A stretch of DNA of 5,145 nt, taken from positions 1-5,145 of the forward strand of contig JAIDOO010000324.1 in assembly GCA_029063275.1 (NCBI GenBank), in the 5' to 3' direction. The translations under genes and the position numbers were made by a program. Positions 1-5,145 of the stretch are shown one piece after another (the first letter of the stretch is position 1; each line of letters opens with the position of its first letter). This stretch comes from Clostridia bacterium (GTDB lineage: Bacteria > Bacillota > Clostridia > Christensenellales > Borkfalkiaceae). Below the pieces are notes generated by a model. That model searched no databases, was not told the origin of the DNA, and worked only from the letters and a program-made list of their open reading frames with translations.

Positions 1-518
1 ACGTAAGCCTTCATCGTGGGCACAAACCGCGCTTTGCAGTGAGGGCACTCATACGCGCCCGCGTCCCTGTCCAAAACGCAAGCCAAGCCAATCCCCGTGC
101 CGACAATTAAAAGGGCGATTACAATAAGTAAAATACGCAACCATATCTGCATATCTATAAGTCCCGATATTACAATCAGCGTAACTCCCGCAAGAATTGT
201 TATCAGAACGATAATTACGCCCATAATAATTTTCTTTTTCGCTTCCGCCTTTTGTTTTAATAAATCCATAATGTTTTGCTCTGCGTTTTTGTGATACTGT
301 TTTTCGTCAAGTCTTTCGCCCGACAAAAGTTCGTTTACGCTTATTTCCAGAAGAGAGCAGAGGGGGAGCATCAAACTCACTTCGGGCAGTCCGTTGCCCG
401 TTTCCCATTTTGAAATTGTCTTATCCGACACATTCAGCTTTTCCGCAAGTTCTCTTTGGGTGAGCGAGTGCTCTTTTCTGATTTCCTGAATGAACTTCCC
501 GATTTTGACCTGATCCAT
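1..518 (-). CDS. XRE-family HTH regulator with two membrane helices and C-terminal zinc ribbon (3' end off window)
   Basis: This gene starts at ATG 518-516 and is open for 172 codons to the window edge, so the C-terminus is missing. Residues 6-60 form a Cro/CI-type helix-turn-helix: LTQRELAEKLNVSDKTISKW (residues 19-38) is a classic XRE recognition region. A charged linker rich in Lys and Glu (about 68-97) leads to two hydrophobic helices (about 97-120 and 124-147). A Cys-Pro-His-Cys pair follows (C158, C161), the first half of a zinc ribbon whose second Cys pair should lie beyond the edge. The start is fixed by AGGAGGT at 524-530, about 6 nt upstream. Similar HTH, two-helix, zinc-ribbon proteins are common in Clostridia and are mostly uncharacterised; they probably bind DNA from the membrane. 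The target is unknown. The gene lies 72 bp downstream of pnuC on the same strand but has its own promoter-like sequence, so co-regulation is uncertain. Confidence 0.9.
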   Translation of the reverse strand, partial: MDQVKIGKFIQEIRKEHSLTQRELAEKLNVSDKTISKWETGNGLPEVSLMLPLCSLLEISVNELLSGERLDEKQYHKNAEQNIMDLLKQKAEAKKKIIMGVIIVLITILAGVTLIVISGLIDMQIWLRILLIVIALLIVGTGIGLACVLDRDAGAYECPHCKARFVPTMKAY

Positions 519-523
519 TTTAG

Positions 524-530
524 ACCTCCT
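524..530 (-). promoter_or_regulatory. Shine-Dalgarno site of the XRE regulator
   Basis: The minus strand reads AGGAGGT here, a near-perfect match to the anti-Shine-Dalgarno sequence, with suitable spacing to ATG at 518. It fixes the start codon and shows that this organism uses ordinary Shine-Dalgarno initiation. Confidence 0.85.
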
Positions 531-536
531 GAATTC

Positions 537-565
537 ATTATCGCAAAAAACAATTAAAAATAACA
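537..565 (-). promoter_or_regulatory. Putative extended -10 promoter of the XRE regulator
   Basis: On the minus strand GATAAT (542-537) is preceded by TGC, an extended -10 arrangement. The hexamer 17 bp upstream (565-560, TGTTAT) is a poor -35. Transcription would begin near 530, giving a very short leader that starts at the ribosome binding site. This is motif reading only. Confidence 0.4.
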
Positions 566-583
566 CCCACGCTCCGTAGAGTT
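545..583 (-). terminator. Weak candidate terminator after pnuC
   Basis: Reading the minus strand downstream of the pnuC stop, an imperfect stem (583-575 pairing with 571-562) has one mismatch, one G-U pair and one bulge around a short GAG loop. It is followed by a T-rich run at 561-545. It could end the pnuC transcript before the XRE regulator. The stem is imperfect and the T-run is interrupted by AA and G, so this is tentative. Confidence 0.3.
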
Positions 584-590
584 TAAAAAT

Positions 591-1304
591 TTATTCCTCT
601 GTTTTTTGTATAGTCAATTCATTTTGCGCCTGCTTTTTGTCAATTAAGCTCCAATTGATAAAGCCGTAAACGTCAAGCGCCAAAAATGCGGCAAAGCATA
701 CAACCATTGGAAGATAAGTAAGGTTTTCGATGCTTGCCAGTATCCATAAAACTATCAGAACAATGTCGTTGAGTGCGTAGGCTATTGCATAGTACTTACA
801 ACGGCGCATATTCAGATAAGCCGCTATAAACGAAGTAAAGACCGAAAGTGTGCTCGCTATGAGATTTGCGGTATTCAGTGTTTGCAAAATAAAATAAAAC
901 GCAACCGCAACCACAGCCCCCGCCGCCAAAAACAGGCACCATTCTTTTTTGGAAAGGCGGTTTACCTTAACTTCGCTTCGGTTGCCCTTGTACGGATTTT
1001 TCAGCCATAAAACGAGCGCGGCAATTGCCATAGGCGTGCTCATTCCGAGGTAAGTAATCATTTCGCCGAAGTAATTAAACGAGTAGGATATAATTCCGTA
1101 AAATACGCTGAATACGATTGTTAAAAGCTGTCCTATGGGGTTGCCCTTAGATACGAAAATCAGCGCGGTAAAACCTATCAGCGAACCGATAAGATAGTGG
1201 TACTGATTATTTTTAAAAACAAAAAAACTGATTATAACGGCGGCAACGCTTATGCCCCATATAAGCCACTCTGCTAAGTTAAAGCTTTTAAAAAATTTGC
1301 GCAT
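591..1304 (-). CDS. pnuC: PnuC-family vitamin precursor transporter (nicotinamide riboside/NMN type)
   Basis: The 237-residue product is an integral membrane protein with about seven or eight hydrophobic helices. PnuC proteins are facilitated-diffusion channels that bring nicotinamide riboside (or thiamine or riboflavin in sister groups) into the cell, where kinases trap it. Family resemblance is clearest in a glycine-containing helix pair near residues 40-75 (around SKGNPIGQLLT), in the Thr-Ser-Phe-x-Ala-Ala-Tyr-Leu stretch followed by an Arg-Arg pair, in the Tyr-Ala-x-Asn-Asp helix, and in the C-terminal Tyr-Gly-Phe-x-Asn-Trp. The family usually gives about 220-250 residues. The reading frame extends upstream to a TTG at 1340, but that TTG lies inside a good -35 hexamer and has no ribosome binding site. 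ATG 1304-1302 (MRKFFKSF) gives the normal family N-terminus and is preferred. No Shine-Dalgarno site precedes it either. Substrate specificity cannot be settled from sequence; no NAD-related neighbour is present. Confidence 0.88.
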   Translation of the reverse strand: MRKFFKSFNLAEWLIWGISVAAVIISFFVFKNNQYHYLIGSLIGFTALIFVSKGNPIGQLLTIVFSVFYGIISYSFNYFGEMITYLGMSTPMAIAALVLWLKNPYKGNRSEVKVNRLSKKEWCLFLAAGAVVAVAFYFILQTLNTANLIASTLSVFTSFIAAYLNMRRCKYYAIAYALNDIVLIVLWILASIENLTYLPMVVCFAAFLALDVYGFINWSLIDKKQAQNELTIQKTEE

Positions 1305-1311
1305 CAAAAGG

Positions 1312-1340
1312 ATTATACTATTAATTATATAAAAAATCAA
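1312..1340 (-). promoter_or_regulatory. Putative sigma-A promoter of pnuC, possibly giving a leaderless mRNA
   Basis: The minus strand has TTGATT (1340-1335), a 17-bp spacer, and a perfect TATAAT (1317-1312). The ATG at 1304 lies 7 nt beyond the -10, about where transcription should start. The message would then have little or no leader, which agrees with the absence of a ribosome binding site. A second TATAAT at 1329-1324 lacks a usable -35. Confidence 0.6.
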
Positions 1341-1359
1341 TCGGCGCGCTTTCAGTTGC

Positions 1360-1388
1360 TTGTTAAAATAAAGACAGGGTGATATAAT
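1360..1388 (+). promoter_or_regulatory. Putative promoter(s) of the TIM-barrel protein / MmcQ operon
   Basis: The plus strand has TTGTTA (1360-1365), a 17-bp spacer and a perfect TATAAT (1383-1388), placing the start of transcription at about the ATG at 1395. An alternative is the extended -10 TGT-TAAAAT (1361-1369), which would start near 1376. That would keep AGGGTGA (1376-1382) as a ribosome binding site, at an over-long 12-nt spacing. Which promoter operates is unresolved. Confidence 0.5.
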
Positions 1389-1394
1389 TTTTTT

Positions 1395-2219
1395 ATGAAA
1401 AAATATTTAACGGTTTTTTTCGCCGCATTGACTTTACTGTTTTGTTGCGGTTGCGTTATAGACCCGAACGGCAATAAGCCCGTGCTCGGCGTGTGGTGGT
1501 GGGACGGCAGTTTGTCGGCGGATACTTATTTATCCTTTGCCGAAGAAAACGGCGTTAACGAAGTTTACTACTGCGACGACGGCTTTAACGGACAAACCGA
1601 AAGCTTCATAAAAAACGCGTCGGACAGAGGAATGAAGGTATACTGGCTTGCGGGCGAATACCAATGGCTCCGCAACGACGAGCCTTTGTATGCTCTGATT
1701 GACGGCTTTGTATAATTTCAAAGCAATTCCGGGTACCGCTTTGCGGGAATACATTTAGACGTGGAGCCCCATCAGGACCCTGATTTCGAACGGGACAGGG
1801 CGTTTTTGATTGATTCACTTGTGTCGCTTGCGTTCGGCTTATCGGTCGTATATCCCGATATAAAATTCGAATACGATATTCCCTTTTGGCTGGATGACGA
1901 AGTAGAGCTTAACGGCAAGACCAAACCCGCATACGCGCATATGATAGACAACTCGGACAGGATATTTATGATGAGCTATCGGGATACCGCCGGGGCGATT
2001 TACGGCGTTGCCGAGGACGAAATCGGATATGCGGAATCCGTAGGAAAAACTCTTGTGCTCGGCGTTGAAACGTACAGCGAAGAGGGGGACGACGTTTCGT
2101 TTATGGAAGAGGGCAAACATTATATGTACGGCGAAATCGAAAAATTAAGGGCTATGTTGCCAGAGGGCTTCGGCGTTGCGATACATTGGATTAAAAGCTG
2201 GTACGATTTAAAAGTATGA
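1395..2219 (+). pseudogene. Exported TIM-barrel, glycosidase-like protein interrupted by in-frame TAA
   Basis: The 274-codon frame is continuous except for a TAA at 1713-1715 (codon 107). The N-terminus has Lys residues, a hydrophobic stretch (4-16) and Cys17, Cys18 and Cys20; Gly19-Cys20 could be a non-canonical lipobox, so the protein is probably exported and perhaps lipid-anchored. The rest reads as eight beta strands in order: LGVWWW (31-36), NEVYYCDD, KVYWLAG, then after the stop GIHLDVEPH (118-126), FEYDIPFW (158-165), RIFMMSYRD (189-197), TLVLGVETY (219-227) and FGVAIHWI (259-266). This is a TIM barrel. Acidic residues end strand 4 (D122, E124) and strand 7 (E225), as in clan A glycoside hydrolases, so hydrolase activity on a glycan is an inference. 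I cannot name the family. The GTG at 1761 opens the second half but has no ribosome binding site, so the distal part is unlikely to be made alone; the 106-residue proximal product has only three strands. The 3' end overlaps the next gene by ATGA. Confidence 0.75.
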
Positions 2220-2884
2220 ACAAGATAATCGAGCGCATTTTCAAAAATAAAAAGCCCGATTTTAACCGCCTTGAAAAATACGGCTTTAAAACCGAGGGCG
2301 GGAGCCGTATTTACGCAACTCAGATTATGGACGGTCAGTTTTCTCTTGCGGTAAAAGTAACCGCGGACGGCGTTGAAACGACCGTTACCGATTTGGCTAC
2401 GGAAGAGCCGTACACCCTTTTTCTTGCCGAGGGCGCGGAGGGAGGCTTTGTGGGTAGCGTAAGGTCTGCTTACGAAATAGCTTTGGCGGATATTGCCCAA
2501 AACTGCTTTGACTCTTTTGTTTTTAAAAGCGAAGTTTCTGAGGCGGTTATAAAATACGTCGGCGAAAAATACGGGGACAAACCGGAATTTTTGTGGGAAA
2601 AATTTTCGGATAACGCCGTCTTGCGAAGAAGCGACAACAAAAAGTGGTACGCCGTAATACTTACGGTAACTAAAAACAAGCTGGGGCTGAATTCCGACGA
2701 AAAGGTTGAAATTATCGATTTGAGAGCCGACCCCGAAGAAATAGGACGAATGGTGGACGGCAAAATTATATTCGGCGGCTGGCATATGAACAAAAAGCAC
2801 TGGATAACGGTTTGTCTTGACGGCTCGTTGCCGCCTGAGGACATATGCCGTATGATTGATATAAGCTATAATCTTGCAAAATGA
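2216..2884 (+). CDS. MmcQ/YjbR family protein with extra N-terminal domain
   Basis: The 222-residue product has two parts. Residues about 103-220 form an MmcQ/YjbR (CyaY-like fold) domain: WEKFSDNAVLRRSDNKKWYA (127-146), a Leu-Arg-x-Asp-Pro-Glu-Glu motif (169-175), and a Trp-His-Met-Asn-Lys-Lys-His-Trp block (189-196) followed by a Leu-Asp-Gly turn. Residues 1-100 are a separate domain (IIERIFKNKK near the start, YTLFLAEGAEGGFVG at 66-80) that I recall as a frequent N-terminal partner in Clostridia. The family is called DNA-binding by resemblance, but its role is poorly known; the product is cytosolic, with no signal or membrane segment. ATG at 2216 overlaps the TGA of the upstream gene. No clear ribosome binding site is seen, so translation may depend on coupling. 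The TGA stop is followed directly by a strong terminator, so this is a genuine gene end. The premature stop upstream could reduce expression of this gene by polarity. Confidence 0.88.
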   Translation: MNKIIERIFKNKKPDFNRLEKYGFKTEGGSRIYATQIMDGQFSLAVKVTADGVETTVTDLATEEPYTLFLAEGAEGGFVGSVRSAYEIALADIAQNCFDSFVFKSEVSEAVIKYVGEKYGDKPEFLWEKFSDNAVLRRSDNKKWYAVILTVTKNKLGLNSDEKVEIIDLRADPEEIGRMVDGKIIFGGWHMNKKHWITVCLDGSLPPEDICRMIDISYNLAK

Positions 2885-2915
2885 AAAAGTCTGCGGAAAA
2901 AATCCGCAGACTTTT
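2885..2915. terminator. Bidirectional intrinsic terminator between convergent operons
   Basis: A perfect 13-bp stem (2885-2897 with 2903-2915, AAAAGTCTGCGGA against its complement) encloses a 5-nt A loop. On the plus strand a T-rich stretch follows (GTTGTTTTTATTTATTT); on the minus strand TTTTTCATTTTG lies on the exit side. It begins right after the MmcQ stop and lies 11 bp past the stop of the minus-strand amidase gene, so it serves both operons. Confidence 0.92.
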
Positions 2916-2926
2916 GTTGTTTTTAT

Positions 2927-3796
2927 TTATTTCCAGAGCTTTACGGGGTCAAAGCCGAAAACCTGTACGACCTCAACGTGCTTCGAGGCGGCAATATCTT
3001 TAGGCGTTACCAAAAGACCGCCGTCGCCGTCAATGTCGATACCCGCCGCCTGTTTATATGCGTACCAGACGAGGTGTGCGCACTGTGTTTTGGCTATTTT
3101 GTTTTTGCTTGTCAAAAATCCCGCAAGTCCTTCATACGGAATACCTACAAGGTTGTGCAAAGCGTAATTTATTACTTCCTGCTTGGTTTCCGCGTTTGCC
3201 GAGCTGTCCTTTACGCGCAGTACCATAAAGTTTACGCGGCTTTCAAAATCGCTTACGCCGTTCGGGTCTACTCTGCTCACCGAGCCTACGCTGTTCGCCT
3301 CTAAGACAATCCTTGCCGACCCGTTGGTAACCAGCGCAGAGTGCCCTATGCGCACGCCCGAAATGTGTGTGGAGGACGAAACGATAATATCGCCGTCTTC
3401 GAGGTAAATGCACTTTACGGACGAGTTTATTGTGTCGGTACAGACGAACGGGGCGAATAGATTGTTCTGAACCTCGTGCTCGGTAAAGTAATTTGTCTGA
3501 ACGGTTTTTATAAGGGCTTTGCCTGCGGCGCCCCTGCCGTAGGCGCGTTTAACGCCTATTTCAGTAAGCCCCGTTTGCTCGTACAGGGTTTTGTAATCTT
3601 CTTCCGTAATATCTTCCAAATCCTTTGCAAGAATATCGGTCAGATCAACCTGCTCGTAATCAGGACGCCAGCACTCGATTTTGTCGGCGACGACAAAGGC
3701 AATCTGCAAGCCGCAAGCGGCGATAATAATAGAGCCTATCACCGCCGCGCACACGATTGCGAATATTATCTTTTTAGAAAGCTTTTTTCTCTTCAT
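2927..3796 (-). CDS. Membrane- or lipid-anchored YaeF/YiiX-type (C92, permuted papain fold) cysteine amidase/peptidase
   Basis: The 289-residue product begins with a basic segment (MKRKKLSKK) and a long hydrophobic stretch (10-37). Within it Ile25-Ala-Ala-Cys28 is a canonical lipobox followed by Gly, so it is either a lipoprotein or a single-pass membrane protein facing outward. The catalytic region starts with GDIIVSS (135-141), then Ile-Gly-His-Ser-Ala-Leu-Val (150-156, His152), Leu-Glu-Ala (165-167, Glu166), a Val-Leu-Arg-Val strand (192-195), Gly-Ile-Pro-Tyr-Glu (218-222), and Thr-Gln-Cys-Ala-His-Leu-Val-Trp (237-244, Cys239). This His-before-Cys order is that of the permuted NlpC/P60-like YaeF/YiiX family, whose members cleave amide or ester bonds in peptides, peptidoglycan or lipids. 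Residues 38-130 are not recognised. The ATG directly abuts the TAA of the dipeptidase gene, with AAAGG at 3810-3806 about 9 nt upstream, indicating one transcript and coupled translation. The substrate is unknown; a cell-wall peptide is a guess from the family and the neighbour. Confidence 0.85.
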   Translation of the reverse strand: MKRKKLSKKIIFAIVCAAVIGSIIIAACGLQIAFVVADKIECWRPDYEQVDLTDILAKDLEDITEEDYKTLYEQTGLTEIGVKRAYGRGAAGKALIKTVQTNYFTEHEVQNNLFAPFVCTDTINSSVKCIYLEDGDIIVSSSTHISGVRIGHSALVTNGSARIVLEANSVGSVSRVDPNGVSDFESRVNFMVLRVKDSSANAETKQEVINYALHNLVGIPYEGLAGFLTSKNKIAKTQCAHLVWYAYKQAAGIDIDGDGGLLVTPKDIAASKHVEVVQVFGFDPVKLWK

Positions 3797-5044
3797 TTAA
3801 CACAGCCTTTCAATAGCCAGTCTGTAAATTTTAAGACATTTTTCTATTTTTTCAAACGTAATATATTCGTTCGCCTGATGAACGGTGTTTTCTTCGCCCT
3901 CTTCCTCGGGACCGAAAGCAACGCCGCATTTAAGGGCGCGCGCGTACGTTCCGCCGCCTATTGCAACGGGCTTCGCGTTTTTGCCCGTAACCTCGTTATA
4001 CACGTTTAAAAGGGTGGTGATAAGCCCGCTTTGCTTGTCGTTGAAAAGGGGCGCCTGCTCGTGCAGAATTTTGTAGCTTACGCCTTTGGCGGATATGGCG
4101 GTTAAAACCTGCGCTCTTTTCAAAGTTTCGGGATAGCGGATATCTCAGATTAAGTTAATACCGTCGTCCGTCTCGTGTATGACGTTGGGCGAAAAGGTCA
4201 GTTTCCCCGTTTCGTCGCAAAGCGAGCAGATATTAAAGCCGTCCTCAAACAACAGCTTTTCGATATCGTTCAGTCCGAGGTACAGCAAAACGGGCTTTAT
4301 TGCGTTTACGCCCATTTCCGGCGTGGAGCCGTGCGCGGATTTTCCGCGCGAAACCGCTTTGCCGTCCTTAAATTCAAGACCGTATTTTTCAAGCTTTTTA
4401 TCATCTTTACGGCAGGTAACCTCGCAGTAGTCGCAAACCATATTCGCGCGCTCGCCGCCGCGCAAAGAGGAAAAGTCCACAAAGGGTGCAAAATTCAGTT
4501 CGAGCTGTAAAATGCCTTTTTCGGCGTAAATCACTGGAAAATCCGCGTCGGGTGAAAAACCCGTATCAGGCAAAGAACCGTGCGCCTTGTAGTAATCTAT
4601 GCACGCCCAGCCGCTCTCTTCGTTACAACCGACTATAAGTTTGATTTTCTTTTTCGGAACAAAGCCGTTGTCCTTAAGCTCTTTCATTGCAAGAAGAGTG
4701 ATAATGGCGGGACCCTTGTCGTCCATTGCGCCCCTGCCCCAGATTTTTTTGTTTACTGTATCGATTTCACCGCCGAAGGGGTCGTGCGTCCAGCCGCCGC
4801 CCGCAGGCACGACGTCGAGGTGGGCAAGGACGGCAAATTCTTCGCCCTCGCCGTAAATTACTTCGCCTGCGTAGCCGTCGTAATTTTTTGTTTCGAAGCC
4901 GTAGGAGGCGGCAAGCTTCAAAAAATATTCCAGACAGTCGTACGCGCCTTTGCCGAACGGCATACCCTCTGACGGGGGCTGTTGCGAAGAGTCGAATTTT
5001 ATAATTTCGGATATGCGCTTTAACGCTTCGTCAAATGAATTCAA
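3797..5044 (-). pseudogene. pepV: PepV-type M20 dipeptidase interrupted by in-frame TGA
   Basis: From TTG 5044-5042 the frame runs 415 codons to TAA at 3799-3797, broken only by TGA at 4147-4145 (codon 300). PepV enzymes are cytosolic two-zinc dipeptidases releasing N-terminal residues from dipeptides. Expected residues are present: HLDVVP (His75, Asp77), GRGAMDDKGP (bridging Asp108), NEESGW (base Glu142, ligand Glu143), SPDADFP (ligand Asp166) and SAHGSTPEMG (His238). After the stop come DIRYP (Arg303), GGGTYAR (363-369) and VHQANEY (ligand His389). The last metal ligand and the carboxylate-binding Arg therefore lie beyond the TGA, and the 299-residue product should be inactive. The length is somewhat below the roughly 470 residues of lactobacillar PepV. 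The frame could extend to TTG 5086, but that codon abuts a -10 hexamer and lacks a ribosome binding site, whereas AGGTGAT at 5054-5048 precedes 5044 at the right distance. TTG 4123 in the distal part has no convincing ribosome binding site. The amidase gene follows with no gap. Confidence 0.85.
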
Positions 5045-5047
5045 AAT

Positions 5048-5054
5048 ATCACCT
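5048..5054 (-). promoter_or_regulatory. Shine-Dalgarno site deciding the dipeptidase start
   Basis: The minus strand reads AGGTGAT, which pairs with the far end of the anti-Shine-Dalgarno sequence, 3 nt before TTG 5044. This supports a TTG start at 5044 over the upstream TTG at 5086. Confidence 0.6.
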
Positions 5055-5077
5055 ATTTTTAAAATGTCTTTGAAAAC

Positions 5078-5106
5078 ATTATCCAACTTTTATTTTTTAT
5101 GGTAAA
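5078..5106 (-). promoter_or_regulatory. Putative promoter of the dipeptidase-amidase operon
   Basis: The minus strand has TTTACC (5106-5101), a 17-bp spacer and GATAAT (5083-5078). Transcription would start near 5071, leaving a leader of about 27 nt that contains the AGGTGAT site. The match is moderate (four of six at -35, five of six at -10), but the spacing fits the start chosen for the gene. Confidence 0.45.
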
Positions 5107-5145
5107 ATAAATTAGACGGTGTGTTGAAAATTACCCGGATTTTTT

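Noticed and set aside
97..294. Short plus-strand open frame opposite the left-edge regulator
   Set aside because: It lies antisense to a well-supported HTH, membrane and zinc-ribbon gene, has no ribosome binding site, and its composition looks like a shadow frame.
1305..1340. TTG start for pnuC at 1340
   Set aside because: The TTG is the first part of a -35 hexamer with perfect spacing to TATAAT, and ATG 1304 gives the normal family N-terminus.
4145..4147. TGA read as a sense codon by an alternative genetic code
   Set aside because: TGA ends two other genes in this window at credible termini: one in an ATGA overlap and one immediately before a strong terminator. The other interrupted gene carries TAA, which is also used as a normal stop.
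4175..4972. Several long plus-strand open frames opposite the dipeptidase gene
   Set aside because: They mirror the codon bias of the minus-strand gene, show no family motifs and no ribosome binding sites, while the minus strand carries all M20 signature motifs.
5087..5145. Possible rightward promoter or gene start at the right edge
   Set aside because: ATG at 5099 is followed almost at once by TAA. TGG-TAAAAT (5100-5108) resembles an extended -10 but has no good -35, and TTGAAA at 5124 would need a -10 beyond the edge. There is too little sequence to call.

Overview
The window looks like a piece of an uncultured Gram-positive, Clostridia-like genome (inference). The signs are an intermediate G+C content with A/T-rich intergenic gaps, consensus-like AGGAGG and AGGTGAT ribosome binding sites, sigma-A-type promoters, and families common in Clostridia: an XRE regulator with membrane helices and a zinc ribbon, a Clostridia-type PnuC, a two-domain MmcQ/YjbR protein and a PepV-type dipeptidase. 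I see no mobile element, RNA gene, CRISPR array or long repeat.

Layout. Positions 1-518 (minus) hold a membrane-linked XRE/Cro regulator whose 3' end lies off the left edge. Positions 591-1304 (minus) hold a PnuC-type vitamin precursor transporter. Across about 90 bp of divergent promoter DNA, 1395-2219 (plus) encodes an exported TIM-barrel protein, probably a lipoprotein and glycosidase-like, interrupted by an in-frame TAA at codon 107. It overlaps by ATGA with the two-domain MmcQ/YjbR gene at 2216-2884 (plus). A perfect 13-bp hairpin at 2885-2915 separates this pair from a convergent minus-strand pair. That pair, in transcription order, is a PepV-type M20 dipeptidase (5044 to 3797, interrupted by an in-frame TGA at 4145-4147) and, directly abutting it, a membrane- or lipid-anchored YaeF/YiiX-type (C92, permuted papain fold) cysteine amidase or peptidase (3796 to 2927). 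Positions 5087-5145 hold only the upstream edge of the dipeptidase promoter.

How the genes may work together. The anchored C92 enzyme and the M20 dipeptidase could act in sequence on cell-wall or peptide material, but this is inference from adjacency. The transporter and the regulator are ordinary single-gene units. The most striking feature is that two of six genes are otherwise complete, with all expected catalytic positions present, but carry one in-frame stop each (TAA and TGA). TGA also ends two genes at credible termini, so a global recoding of TGA is not supported. Recent nonsense mutations or base errors in the assembly are the leading explanations. I found no clear evidence of an undescribed multi-gene system.
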